From Miscanthus floridulus (Eukaryota > Streptophyta > Magnoliopsida > Poales > Poaceae), in the NCBI RefSeq assembly GCF_019320115.1, contig NC_089593.1, positions 38,696,675-38,760,674 on the forward strand: a stretch of DNA of 64,000 nucleotides. Reading direction: 5' to 3'. The stretch's first letter is position 1. Every line of letters begins with the position of its first letter. This document shows positions 10,401-21,935 of the stretch, piece by piece. The position numbers and the translations under genes were made by a program. The notes under the pieces were generated by a model, which saw only the letters and a list, made by a program, of their open reading frames with translations, was not told where the DNA came from and made no database searches.

Positions 10401-11857
10401 ATGTTTACTTACGTATTTATGATTGATGCATTAGGTTATAAGAGTTGAATGAAACCACTTGATGCATGTACATTCCTTGTCCAGATATTAACCCTTTAAC
10501 CGGTATAGGTCCAGGATCGAATCTATGCTTAGCCATGCTTAGACCGGTAGAAGTCAGGTGATGTCCTGTCACCTGCGAGATATAGGTGGATACCGGAGCA
10601 CGGTTGGCTATATCTGCTATCGTGGAACAGAACCATGTGGTAACAGTAAATCGAGACCGGACGGGAGGTAGATAGAGAAGCAACAAGACATGGAGGTCTT
10701 GGGTGTGGATCTATCCCCATCTGTGTTGATTAAGGACTGTACCGTTGTTGGCGCTTCTGACAAGATTGAACGCATGCCTCTCACTTAGCTGGCTGGATAA
10801 CTCGTTCCGACCGTGAAGCCGAGTAATTCTACTCAGGCCGGGAACCGTTCTGTTGTGCGCTCCTTCTGGGGAACGATCAGACTGAGCCCAAGGGCAGGCT
10901 TGGCCTGAGCATCCTGGCATCTGGTATTCCAGATTGTGCGGCACGGTACGGACCCACGAAATATGTACCTGAGTTGTACCAAAGGTGACCTAAGACTATC
11001 GTGGCTGGTAGATCTGGGTTTGTGTTAGGAATAAATTCCCAGCTGGTTGAAATCGATTCGAATCGCCGTCTCTCCCGGATAGTGAGAAACTTGGCTAGTC
11101 CCAACATCATAGCAACTATATTATGAAACATGATGGTTCAGATGAATATGGAATTACAATACCTGCTATGGTTACTATTGTATGCTTCTAAATGATATAC
11201 CACATGTTTGGCACAGGATAGTTGCTAATCTAGAAATGGATAGTTATAATTAACTTGATAAAGGAATCATAATTGTACAACGGGTAAATTGCCTTTTACG
11301 CAAAATGTTGTCAAGTTACGTCCACTTATACAGCCTTGCATAATCCTTGGAGTCATTTTATTTCTGGTTCATGACAGGTAAGTCTAGCTGAGTACCTTCT
11401 CGTACTCAGGGTTTATTTTCCCATTGTTGCAGATGGCACTATGTATCATGGTTATTGCAAGAGTTGCTTCTATCCCGCTGTGGATGAGGAGTAAGCCTTG
11501 GGTAGGCTTCTTTAGTAATTCCTATCCTTGCTTTTGTGGACCGTGATCTAGCTTGGCACTGTATCAAACTATGTTGGAAACCTTATCTTCGAACTTATTT
11601 GCTTTCGCTTTATTTATCAAACTGGGTTTGTAATAACTTTTATTCGTACTCTGATGATGAAAAGTATCTGTGAACTTTATGTAATATGTGGCATGTATGT
11701 TGAATCCTGTACGATCTTGGTTGTTGTAAATCGTTTATCGAGACCCGTCGTGGTACTCGACGGACTACCGGGTTTATATGGGTTCAAGTATGACAGTGCG
11801 ACCGCTTGCGGATTGCCATTGTACTTGTATTCTTATAAATTGGTCAGTTCTACGACA
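7490..11857. mobile_element. Giant solo LTR, 4.37 kb, with 5-bp TSD GATGA
   Basis: The insert interrupts gag within a codon run that is continuous in copy 2. It starts TGTAACACC, ends CTACGACA (TG...CA), and is flanked by GATGA at 7485-7489 and 11858-11862. No internal repeat of its start, no PBS and no gag/pol was found, so it reads as a solo LTR from an element with very long LTRs; LARD-type families are one known example, but the family is not established. About 8340-9070 is GC-rich. A short acidic frame (10198-10360) ends at a good splice-donor-like GAG|GTAAGC. The remaining open frames in it look fortuitous. Confidence 0.75.
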
Positions 11858-11862
11858 GATGA

Positions 11863-13822
11863 CATGCAATTGTAAGTTTATTTCCCCTCAAATGTGGTGG
11901 ATCGTAGATGTGAGCTTTTCTCATGCATTGAATGAAAAGAATGCAACTCAAGCGCAAAAGAAATGCCAACATCTCAATTGCCAAGCTACTAACATATTTT
12001 ATCAATCTTTGAGTGATAAGATATTTGGGGAGATCATGTACATGAAGACCACCCATGATATTTGGTTATACCTCAATTTGATATATGGGAGGGTCTCCGA
12101 TGATGATGATGATAAGCCCAACGAGGAGGCACATGAGTGTGTTGAGCATGACCACAATTTGGTGATTGTGGTAGACTACACCTCATGGTCAAGTGATGAT
12201 GATCGATCTACCACAAGTTCACTTGACAAGATGGATGGTGATGCCCCAAGTGATGCAAATAATGATTCTACCTCAAGCACACTTGGTGATGATGGTTCAT
12301 GCTCGGCCCATGATTGTGATGCTACTACAAGCCCATCCACTACACCACATTGCTTCATGTCACAAGGTGCACCAAGGTATGTAATGCTAATGTGGTTGAT
12401 TATGTTGATTCATATGATGAGCTTGTTAGTAGATTTGCTAGCATGACCATGTCTTTAGAAAATGAGAAAGATAAAACATTAAAATTGGAAAATAAAAACT
12501 CATTTCTAAAGAATTTATGTGAAGAACATAAGCACTTACTTGATGTTCTTAAATCTTCACATGATGAGCTAAAATTGACTCATGAGAAACTTCTTGTGTC
12601 TCATGAAGAATTATTAGAACAACATGCTTCTCTCATTAAAGTGTTTTCAAAGAAACTTAAAAATAATGAGAGCTCATCACATGAGTCAAGTGATCAAATG
12701 CAACATGTGACTAACTCTTGTGATGTAGGGAAGAAGCATGTATCCACCTCGTGTGATGATTTATTAGCTATGCCATGTTCTTCACAATTAGATGCTTGTT
12801 CTACTTCTATGTCTTATGAGACTAACCTTTTGAAGGAGAATAATGAGCTCAAGAATGAAGTGAAGAAATTAAGCAACAAGATAGAGAGATGCTACAACTC
12901 CAAAGTCACCTTTGAGCGCATGTTGAAGACTCAAAGAAACTTCAGTGACAAGAGTGGCCTTGGCTTCAACAAGAAGATGACAAAGGGTGAAAAAAAGTGA
13001 AAAGAAGACAAAGAAGGAAGCACGAGACAAGCTCTCTCATTTCATGTGCTATCGATGCCATGAAGTGGGGCATCTTCATGATCAATGCCCTAACATAGAG
13101 AAGCTCAAGAAGAAGAAAGAAGAAGAGAGGCTCAAGCATGTCAAGTGCCACAAGTGCCATAATTGGGTTCACTACACCTCAACATGTCCAACCAAGAAAT
13201 TGCCAAAGCAACAAGTTGAGCCTCAACCAAAGCCACAAGATAAGCAAGAAAAGACACCTCAAGAGCAAATCAAGATCAACCATGAAGATGGTGGTGACTT
13301 GATAATGAAGAAGAAGAAAACAAGAAGGGGTGGAAGAGCAAGGCACCCAATGCTTGATCAAGATGCCAAGATGATGAGCAAGACTCAAGATGAGAAGAAG
13401 GGGTGTATGCTCACATTAAGTGCTTCAAATGTGAAGATATGGGACACTTTGCCTTGAAATGTTCTACCAAGCTTGAGAAGAAGGCTCAAGCAACTCACGA
13501 GAGGCAAGGCAATGAGAAGAAATACAAGAGCAAGAAAGAGAAGGCTCTAACCAAGAAAAATTGCTACTCATGCCAGGAAAGGGGACACATGGCTAATTTA
13601 TATCCCATAGGTAATACTTCTAAGCCTATTTCAATTGATACAAATACTATACTTAGGAAGAATGGCAATGGTGCATCATTGGTTGCAATTGCAAAACATC
13701 CTGCTACCTATACTAAGGCTTTGCCTAAGTATGTTGCACCTAACTTGAGAGGACCCAAAATTGTTTGGGTACCATCAAAAAGTGAATGGTTGTTTGTAGG
13801 TACCACGACATTGGAGGCTTGA
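11863..13822 (+). pseudogene. Copia (Sirevirus-like) gag, copy 1, frameshifted
   Basis: Starts inside gag after the solo LTR (FKFISPQMWWIVDV) and covers the UBN2/copia-gag region (FGEIMYMKTTHDIWLYL), an acidic Asp/Ser-rich part (about 12100-12340), and a long coiled coil (12400-12900). Then come four CCHC knuckles: CYRC...C (near 13046), CHKC...C (13147), CFKC...C (13419) and CYSCQERGHMANLY, whose last Cys is Tyr. It ends at 13820-13822. Relative to copy 2 there are small indels near 12365, at 12990 (two bases lost in an A-run) and near 13405, each changing frame. Gag packages element RNA. No protease or polymerase follows. Confidence 0.8.
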
Positions 13823-14447
13823 TTCAATAGAATTCTTATTGTTCATCATATGTTGAGTCAAGTATTGAAGCCTAGTGCTAATCCAAATCCAATGCCAAGT
13901 CAACATAAGTGAAGTCCAAATGCTACAATATACAAGTGCAAAATTCATGTTGTAAGTGATCTATTGGATATATTCGGTGGCTTGCATATATATGAGTTCA
14001 AGCTTGCTAATTGGATGATCATGAGCTAACCAAGGTATATCTCTAGTTGATCTCATTTATTTTGGGTGCATATGAGTTGATTGAATTGGATATATATGCA
14101 TTTGTTGCTGGCTATGAGATGATTGAATGGATTTATGTCTTGTGAATGTATTCAAACAAGTCTAGTTCAAGTTTGGTTCAATTTGAAGAAGAATAGCTCA
14201 AGTGATTGAAATCTGTCCTATATTGAAAATCTGAGTGAGCTATGATCAAGTCTGAGTTTGAGTGATCAAATCTATTTGGATTGGCTTGCAATTTGGTATA
14301 GACTTATGGTATTAAGTGTTGTACAAAGTGCATGAGAATTAGATAAGAATTACTTTGGTTTTGGAGTGGATCTTGTCAGCTATAGTGCAATAGTTTTCAG
14401 CATGTAGCAATGTGGAAGATGTGAAATATGGTTGCAACCTAGAAGTC
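13823..14447 (+). other. Non-coding internal DNA of Sirevirus-like copy 1
   Basis: AT-rich sequence following gag, alignable to 37903-38580 in the inner element. It includes GGAGTGGATCTTGTCAGC near 14355, shared by all copies. No pol domain is visible. Its last five bases, AAGTC (14443-14447), should be the target-site duplication of the Tat element inserted at 14448; the partner copy is missing. Confidence 0.6.
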
Positions 14448-14842
14448 TGTCGGTACGGGGCGCCACAGGATACACCTCAAGGAATGGAGAAGATCTAGTC
14501 TAACTAGGATTCTTCCCATGTAATCTTAGTAGTAGTATTATTCTATAATCCTACTAGGAACTCTCATTGTAAACCAACTAGGATTCTGACCTCCTGACTA
14601 TATAAAGGAGGGCAGGGTTCCTAGAGACGGGACTTAGACGACAACACAACACTTTATGATCAATCCAACGCAAAGGCTAACGCCGACTAGACGTAGGGCT
14701 ATTATTCGATCAACGATCGAGGGCTCGAATCAGGATAAATCGACTATCTCTTGCGTTAACCATCGAGTTCCGCATACGCTGAAGCCCAAACATACTGCCC
14801 CGGGTACCCCCGTGGCAGGCTATCGGTGGTCAAACATCGACA
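14448..14842 (+). mobile_element. 5' LTR (395 bp) of a Tat-lineage Ty3/gypsy element
   Basis: Starts TGTCGGTACGG, exactly where copy 1 departs from copy 2, and ends CATCGACA, with a 5-bp terminal inverted repeat (TGTCG/CGACA). A TATA box, TATATAAA, lies at 14599-14606. Transcription would start roughly 30 bases downstream. The LTR is followed at once by a PBS, and gag-pol reads away from it. Confidence 0.85.
14599..14606 (+). promoter_or_regulatory. TATA box of the Tat-element LTR promoter
   Basis: TATATAAAGGAGG in the middle of the 5' LTR, the usual place for the RNA polymerase II core promoter that makes the full-length retrotransposon transcript. Confidence 0.6.
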
Positions 14843-14843
14843 T

Positions 14844-14861
14844 CTGGCACGCCAGGTTGGG
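14844..14861 (+). other. Primer-binding site of the Tat-lineage element
   Basis: TCTGGCACGCCAGGTTGGG directly follows the LTR end. It resembles the site TCTGGCGCGCCAGGTAGG common in grass Tat/RIRE2-type elements, where a tRNA 3' end primes minus-strand DNA synthesis. The exact tRNA was not determined. Confidence 0.65.
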
Positions 14862-16914
14862 CTTTTGGTGACTTTGCATCTGAGAGCTCAATGGACCTCG
14901 ACAACATATCTTCTCGATGGGATCAACCTTCATCTTTGGCTCATGTATCTGTGAGGCGGACGATAATGGCAAACTCCGAAGCTGTCTCCTCAAAAATTCA
15001 GATCACCATGAAGACCATTCTATTTCGATGACTACAACGGATCAACTTGCTGGAAGATTCGTGTAGCTCGCGATGTCCGATCCAACTCAGATTTTGTGGC
15101 TTCATGCATCCGATTCAAACTCAGTTTCTACTTCAGAGATGGAGTCTTATTTGAGTTCTTTCGGAAAACCGAGTTCTTTTCTGACAAGGCTCCAGAACAT
15201 GACATCAACCTATCAAGAATACAACTCAGAGTACACTCAGAGTACTTTAAAGAAGTCAGGTCCTCTTCCGTTTGGACTCTAGAGCATGGCAACATCTTAT
15301 CAGACATGGCCCGAAGGATCCACCAATCTGGTGCTTAGAATGCCACTGAAAGGAGCCCAGGAAGGTCTCGTCTTAACTATAACATCTCAAGGCTACATCA
15401 TCCACTGGCTAGGTTCTGTTCCTGAGGATAGCGGCACCCAACTAGTCGACAATGCGACAACAACAATTCTACCCTACCAAGAAGGAGACTCGATCTGCGA
15501 CCTAGAAGCCTCTACTAAAGTTATCAACAACTCTGACAGTACGGAAACCAACACTAATGACAGAACAACTCACGCTTAAGAAGTATTCATGATTCACCGT
15601 CCTTGATCACCATTGGTCCCTGCAGAAGCACCCGACATTAGGTCTTCAGATGAATCTGAGTCCAACATATCACCATTTACCCAGGGGCACGATGGTGAGA
15701 CCGAGGGTCAGAGGCAAGCCAGAGAGAGAAAGAACAAATTGAAACAAGGATGTCAACGCCGTGCTAAGCAGCGCAAGGAAGCTTGGATCAGATATGAGTT
15801 AGACCTAGCCAAGTACAATAGAAGAAAATTAGAGCGAGAGGTCGAAGAAGGATGAGCGGTGAATACACCCTATGATAAGATCCGAGAGGCACTAGAAGAA
15901 CCCAGGGCGACTTCACATCCCAGTGAAAAACAAGAATAGCTTCGGGACTTCCTTCAATCATCAGTCCTAAGAACGCACGATGGAAGGGCCCGCTCAAGAC
16001 TACCTAACAGGTCAACATCTCATGAGCTGGAAGATCAAAATCAAAGGAAGTCCGCTTTCAAGAGACTTAGACTAAGTGGAAGTCACAACAGAGAAAGCAG
16101 AAGAAACCATAGTCAAAACGACCGAGTCGAACAACCAAGAAAGGCTAGAAGCAAAGCACCTAATCAGACAGCCACGCAAAACTACTCTCACCAAGACAAC
16201 AGTTGGCAAGAAGGGGGCGCTGAATCAGAATACACAGAAGCCAGAACGCATGATAGATTCCCCTATTTTGTAAACAGACTTGCTTCAATACGACTGCCTC
16301 ACAAGTTCAAGCCGTCCAACCACTCCAAGTATGAAGGCAAGACCGAACCAAAGCAGTGGCTCAGGATTTACTCGCAATCGATTGAATTGGCCAGAGGAGA
16401 CGATGACATCAAGACCTTGTTCTTTCCCATGGCCCTAGAAACCATGCCCCTTCAATGGTTTGACAAATTGAATCCAGGATCAATCAGAAATTGGGAGGAC
16501 TTGCAAAGAGCTTTCTATGAAAATTTCGCAGGTATCATTACACACCTAATCACCCACGCAGAGTTAAAAGGACTCAAGCAGAAAGGAGGTGAAAGTCTTA
16601 GAAATTACTATCGATGATTTGGCGAACTACGAGCTCAAGTACATGACATCACCCAACGAGAAGTAATTGAAGCTTTCTCTCATGGAATCATGGCTAGGTG
16701 GCAATTTCAAGACTTTTGCAAAGAAAACCCAAGAAACAATGAAGAATTCAGATGAACAGTGGAAAAGATGATTACTATAGAAGAAAAGACATGAGAAAGA
16801 TTCCCAGATAGAAACAACCGAGACAACCCGGACAAGCAAAGTCATTGAAACAACAGACAACAGGAAAGAAAACATGGACCAGACAACACCGTAGTAGTGA
16901 CTGACAAATCAAGG
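14862..16914 (+). pseudogene. Tat-lineage gag with many nonsense codons
   Basis: One forward frame (codons at positions 1 modulo 3) runs from about 15010. It has a poorly conserved N-terminal part, a charged basic region (QRQARERKNKLKQ, 15710-15850), and the gag core from FKPSNHSKYEGKTEPKQWL through FFPMALETMPLQWFDKLN and DLQRAFYENF to QKGGESLRNYYR (16300-16614). Stops seen in frame: 15064, 15280, 15577, 15604, 15853, 15937, 16615, 16753, 16792 and 16846. No frameshift is needed to follow the domain. An alternative short frame from an ATG at 14891 may be the original leader. Gag forms the particle; it is followed directly by protease. Confidence 0.8.
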
Positions 16915-17664
16915 AAGTTTTCCAAGCCTAGAAGGTATGACGACATTGAAAACATGCGTTGCATCTTGCACCCCAAAGGAAATCACACCATCGGAGATTG
17001 CTACACCTTCAAAGATCAATACACAAGAAAAGATAGTAAGGAGAATACCAAAGAAGGCAATCAGAAAAAAGAAGACAAGGGATTCCAAAAATCTAGGGGG
17101 ACAGTAGCAGTAATCTTTGCTGGGGTTCCAGATTCCAGAAGCAAACATCAAGAAAAGCTAGCGTTACGAACCATCATGGCAGCAGAACCGGCTACACCAA
17201 GATATCTCAAATGGTCACAGTATCCAATCCAATTTTCAAGAGAAGACCAATGGACTAGCATAGGAAACGCAGGCCATTACCCACTAGTTCTAGATCCAAC
17301 TATTGTCGGTATGACTATCACGAAAGTACTAATCGACGGGGGAGCCAGACTCAACATCATTTTTTCAGAAACTTTAAGGAAGATGGGACTACAACTTGCC
17401 GGGATGATTACACCAACAAGCACACCTTTTTATGGCATAGTACCCGGCAAGGCAGCAATGCCACTTGGACAAATCACTCTACCGATTACTTTTGAGACTC
17501 CCTCGAACTACTGTACAGAGTTCATCAAGTTTGAAGTTGCGGACTTCAATTCATCATATCACGCAATCCTCGGGCGCCCAGCACTAGCAAAATTCATGGC
17601 GATACCGCATTATCCATACCTATTGCTTAAGATGCCAGGGCCTAACGATGTCCTTTCTCTTTGA
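16915..17664 (+). pseudogene. Tat-lineage gag zinc knuckle and aspartic protease
   Basis: This open stretch starts with a CX2HX4HX4C variant knuckle, CILHPKGNHTIGDC (16960-17001), the form usual in plant Tat/Athila gag. The protease begins near 17280. Its catalytic motif is VLIDGGARLNI with Asp at 17335-17337, preceded by the usual VGMTITK strand, and it ends with HAILGRPALAKFMAIPHYPYLLLKMP. The protease matures the Gag-Pol polyprotein. Length and order match Tat elements. A TGA at 17662-17664 interrupts the frame before the linker to RT. Confidence 0.85.
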
Positions 17665-19300
17665 AGTGATTTGAAGCACGCTTTTGACTATGATGTTCAG
17701 GCAATCCAAATTATAGCAAAAGCACAAGCCGCTGATGGAAGAAAAGAAATAGCCACTGTTGTAGTAGAAATGAGCCTAGAAGAGCTAGAGATACCGGCTA
17801 AAAATCCCAGCATCCTAGCACCACCAAAAGAAGCCAACGTCAAGCAAATCGACCTGGGCACCGGTGATCCCTCCAAAACAACAACCATCAGCGCCCACCT
17901 CTCGGCAAAATAGGAACTCGCGCTCACCAACTTTCTTTGGGACAACAAAGATATCTTCGCTTGGAAGCTGGCCGACATGCCAGGGGTCCCAAGAGGGTTG
18001 GTTGAGCACAAAATTGATATCAATGAAGGCTCCAAGCCTGTGAAGCAACGACTATGATGATTCTCACCCGACAAGAAGGCGGCAATTAAAAAAGAAATCA
18101 CAAAACTAATGGCAGCTGGATTCATTAGAGAAATCCTCCATCTAGATTGGCTAGCAAACCTAGTTCTAGTATAGAAAAAGAATACGGATGAGTGGCGCAT
18201 GTGTGTCGACTACACAGATCTCAACAAACACTGCCCAAAAGATCCGTTCGGGCTACCATGCATTGATCAGATAGTTGATTCAATAGTAGGATCCGCTCTA
18301 TTATCCTTCCTTGATTGCTATTCAGGATATCACTAGATCGCATTAAAGGAACAAGACCAGAGCAAGACATCTTTCATCACTCCGTTTAGTGCCTACTGCT
18401 ACAAAACCATGTCATTTGGACTCAAGAATGCTGGTGCCACTTACCAAAGAGCTATCCAAACATGCCTGGGTGATCAGATCGGCAAAAATGTAGAGGCATA
18501 CATGGATGACATAGTAGTAAAGACAAAGAACCCGGATACACTCATTGAAGACTTAAAACAAACCTTCAAAAACCTGAAAAGATGGAGGTGGAAATTGAAC
18601 ACAAACAAGTGTGTATTCAGAGTTCCTTTAGGACAACTACTCGGATTCTTGGTCAGTCATCATGGAATCAAAGCAAGCGCCAAGCAAATTCAAGCCATAA
18701 CAGAGATGGGCCCTCCTTGAAGTGTCAAAGATGTGCAGAAGCTAATAGGCTGCATGGCGGCCCTAAATCGTTTCATATCAAGACTCAGCGAAAAAGGGTT
18801 ACCTTTCTTTAAACTGCTAAAGAAGACAGACAAATTTGAGTGGATAGAAGAAGCCAACGAAGCTTTCAAGAAGCTCAAGGCATACCTAACTTCCTCGCCT
18901 GTTCTCACACCTCCAAAGAAATACGAAGACATGATGCTATACATTGCGGCAACTTCTACTGTGATCAGCATAGCGACTGTCGTAGAAAAAGAAGAAGGGC
19001 GTGTATATAAAGTACAATGCCCCATATACTACATCAGCGAAGTACTGTCAGAATCAAAAATCCGGTACCTGCATGTACAAAAACTACTCTACACCCTACT
19101 GATCACTTCACGCAAGCTTCGCCACTATTTTGAAAGCCACAAGATTACCATGGTGACAGATTTCCCACTCGGAGACATCCTACACAACAGAGACGCAACA
19201 GGGCGCATATCTAAGTGGGTAGTTGAACTTGGTGCTCTCAACATCGATTTCACCCCACGGAAGGCAATTAAATCTCAAGCCCTGGCTAATTTTGTTGTCG
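17665..19300 (+). pseudogene. Tat-lineage reverse transcriptase and RNase H
   Basis: The linker ends near 17910. RT follows in the same frame: FAWKLADMPGV, then IDINEGSKPVKQRL, WRMCVDYTDLNKHCPKDPFG, LSFLDCYSGYH, MSFGLKNAGATYQRA and the catalytic YMDD at 18499-18510. After RT comes VQKLIGCMAALNRFISR and the Ty3-type RNase H with YISEVLSESKIRY and KLRHYFESHKITMVTDFPL. Function is synthesis of the cDNA and removal of template RNA. Stops in frame: 17911, 18055, 18058, 18172, 18334 and 18718. Conserved motifs on both sides of each stop are intact, so decay is recent compared with families broken by indels. Confidence 0.9.
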
Positions 19301-19911
19301 AGTGGATAGAAATTCAACAACCTATGTTAAATACCATCCTTGATCATTGGAAGATGTACTTTGATGGATCACTTAAGCTAGGCAGAGCCGGTGCAGGCGT
19401 TCTCCTCATTTCTCTAGACGGAAAACAACTCAAGTATGTCCTTCAGATATTATGGCAAGCTACAAACAATGAAGCAGAATATGAAGCCCTCATCCATGGG
19501 CTACAAGTGGCAATTACCCTCGGAATCAAGCGTTTCCTCGTTTATGGCGATTCAGCAGTAGTCATCAATCAAGTCAACAAAGATTGGGACTGCACCAAAG
19601 AAAACATGGGCGCTTACTGTGCTGAAATATGAAAGCTCGAAAAACATTTTCAAGGATTAGAAATTCTACATGTCCTGCGTGATTCTAATATTGCGGCAGA
19701 TGTCCTCGCCAAGCTTGGATCAGATAGGGAGAAGGTCCCACCTGGTGTTTTCATAGAGTTATCAGCTCCCTCTATCAAACAACTCGATGAGATAACCCCT
19801 GAAATCTCAGCTAAAGGTACCCAGATTTTGGTAATCACCACTTCATGGACCCAGGTTTTTATTGATTACATCAAAGAGAATAAGTTGCCAGCAGAAAAAG
19901 AGGAAGCTACC
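19301..19911 (+). pseudogene. Second (archaeal-type) RNase H domain, aRNH
   Basis: WKMYFDGSLKLGRAGAGVLL (from about 19345) is the first strand of a bacterial/archaeal-type RNase H, with the first acidic residue in YFDGS. It is followed by TNNEAEYEALIHGL (Glu near 19471-19479), VYGDSAVVINQ (Asp at 19549) and DSNIAADVLAKLGS (Asp at 19699). A second RNase H placed between the Ty3 RNase H and integrase is a recognised mark of the Tat lineage. A TGA lies at 19630 and a TAA at 19912; the catalytic acidic positions are all still encoded. Confidence 0.85.
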
Positions 19912-19914
19912 TAA

Positions 19915-21084
19915 GTTGTTCGCAGAAGCAAGAACTACGTCCTAGTGGGAAACAAACTCTATAGAAGAACCGCATCATTAGGAGTACTCCTAAAATGTGT
20001 TTCATTTGAAGAGGGCAAAGAGATCCTAGATGAAATACACTCAGGTTGCTGTGGAAATCACGCCGCTTCAAGAACACAAGTCGGCAAAGCATTCCGCACC
20101 GGATTCTACTAGCCAACCGCTTTGAAAGACATAGAAGAACTTGTTAGAAGATGCAAAGGTTGTCAAATGTTTGCAAGACAAGCTCATGTGCCAGCTCACA
20201 ATCTTATCTGCATCCCACCCGCTTGGCCTTTCTCCTGCTGGGGGCTAGATCAAATAGGACCTCTCAAGAAAGCAAAAGGTGGTTTCGAGTACATCTTCGT
20301 AGCAATTGACAAGTTCACCAAGTGGATTGAATACAAACCACTCGCAAAATACAGTGTAGCCAAAGTAGTCGAGTTCATCCAAGACATTATGCACCGCTTT
20401 GGCATGCCCAATCGAATCATCATAGATTTGGGTTCTCCCTTCATGGCCACAGAATTGCAAAGTTGGGCACAGGACTGTGGCTTCAGAATAGATTACACAT
20501 TAGTCGCACATCCAGAGGCCAACGGATAGGTCGAAAGGGCTAATGGACTCATACTAGCCAGATTAAAACCAAGATTGTATGAAGAACTAGTGGACTATGG
20601 ATCAAAATGAATTGAAGAATTACCCAAGGTCGTATGGGGGCTATGGACTCAAATAAGCAGAGCCACCGGATACTCACCTTTTTTCCTAGTTTACGGATCA
20701 GAAGCCGTACTACCTGCTGACTTGATCTGGATGTCACCAAGGATAGAACAATATGACGAAGGAGAAGAAAAACAAACCCAAAGATTAGAGCTCGACAGTA
20801 CAGAAGAAGTCAGAGTAAACGCTACCCTTCAATCAGCAAGATACCTCCAAGGATTAAGACACCACTACAACAAGAATACCCAGCCTCGATCATTACAAGT
20901 CGGAGACCTAGTACTAAGAAGAAAACAAAAAACTGACGGACGCCATAAACTACTCAGTCCATGGGAAGGTCCTTTTATCGTCACAAAAGTCATTGGACCA
21001 GGCACATACAAGTTGATAACTAAAGACGGAAAAGAAGTTAACAATACATGGCACATCAGCCAGCTAAAAAGATTCTACGCTTGA
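19915..21084 (+). pseudogene. Tat-lineage integrase with HHCC and DD35E motifs
   Basis: The zinc-binding domain has His at 20038 and 20059 and Cys at 20152 and 20161. The catalytic core has WGLDQIGP (Asp at 20248), IIIDLGSPF (Asp at 20425) and VERANG (Glu at 20533), a DD35E spacing. The C-terminal part ends with SPWEGPFIVTKVIGPGTYKL and WHISQLKRFYA, a GPY/F-type module, and a natural-looking stop at 21082-21084. Integrase inserts cDNA into the chromosome. Stops in frame: 20110, 20527 and 20608. It is the last pol domain, and no chromodomain follows. Confidence 0.9.
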
Positions 21085-21267
21085 AAACAACTCAAGGAAG
21101 AATATATATATACAAGCCACAAGAGATCAATGTTCATGATCAATAAAGATGGTGCTCCTCGACAACATATGTACTATTATGACTTATCAATGTTCATGAT
21201 CAATAAAGATGGTTCTTTATCGACAACATATATCTTATTATGGCTTTCCTCGAGTTGTTTCCAATGA
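21085..21267 (+). repeat. 60-bp tandem duplication after pol
   Basis: CAATGTTCATGATCAATAAA occurs near 21128 and again 60 bp downstream, followed in each case by GATGGT and CGACAACATAT. It is a simple two-copy duplication in the 3' non-coding part of the Tat element, leading into the longer 110-bp array. Confidence 0.8.
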
Positions 21268-21935
21268 AGCATACCGGCCAAGAGCAAAAGAGCCAAAAAA
21301 TGCTTGAGCCCGCCGATGAGGGTAGCTAATAAGCTAACACCCGTACCAAAAAGCAAAATGGCTGAAAATACGCCTAAGCATATCGGCCGAGAGCAAAAGA
21401 GCTAAAAAGATGCTTGAGCCTGCCGATGAGGGTAGCTAATAAGCTAACACCCGAACCAAAAAGCAAAATGGTTGAAAAGACGCCTGAGCATACCGGCCGA
21501 GAGCAAAAGAGCTAAAAAGATGCTTGAGCCCGCCGATGAGGGTAGCTAACAAGCTAACACCCGAACCAAAAAGCAAAATGGCTAAAAATATGCTTGAGCA
21601 TACCGGCCGAGAGCCAAAGAGCTAAAAAGATGCTTGAGCCCGCCGATGAGGGTAGCAACATGCTAACACCCGAACCAAAAAGCAAAATGGCTGAAAAGAC
21701 GCCTAAGCATACCGGCCAAGAGCAAAAGAGCTGAAAAGATGCTTGAGCCCGCCAATGAGGGTAGCTAACAAGCTAACACCTGAACCAAAAAGCAAAATGG
21801 CTAAAAATACGCCTGAGCATACCGGCCGAGAGCAAAAGAGCTAAAAAGATGCTTGAGCCCGCCGATGAGGGCAGCTAATAAGCTAACACCCGAACCAAAA
21901 AGCAAAACAACTAAAATCAAGCCTGAGCATAAATT
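21268..21935 (+). repeat. 110-bp tandem array, about six copies, in the Tat 3' region
   Basis: GAGCCxGCCxATGAGGG starts at 21306, 21416, 21526, 21636, 21745 and 21855, a period of 110 bp. Each unit includes GCTAACACCxGAACC, AAAGCAAAATGGCT and CCGGCCGAGAGCAAAAGAGC. Copies differ by a few percent. Short tandem arrays between pol and the polypurine tract are known in Tat/Ogre-lineage elements and have been proposed as seeds of satellite DNA. No coding potential is seen. Confidence 0.9.

Noticed and set aside
11378..11432. Possible 55-bp intron in the giant solo LTR (GTAAGT ... TTGCAG)
   Set aside because: Shorter than normal plant introns, and no coding frame joins across it.
17697..18200. 167-codon minus-strand frame
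   Set aside because: It is the antisense of the RT region of the Tat element; the sense strand carries clear RT motifs.
21268..21935. Possible CRISPR-like array
   Set aside because: Units are contiguous 110-bp repeats without unique spacers, within a plant retrotransposon; it is a tandem repeat.
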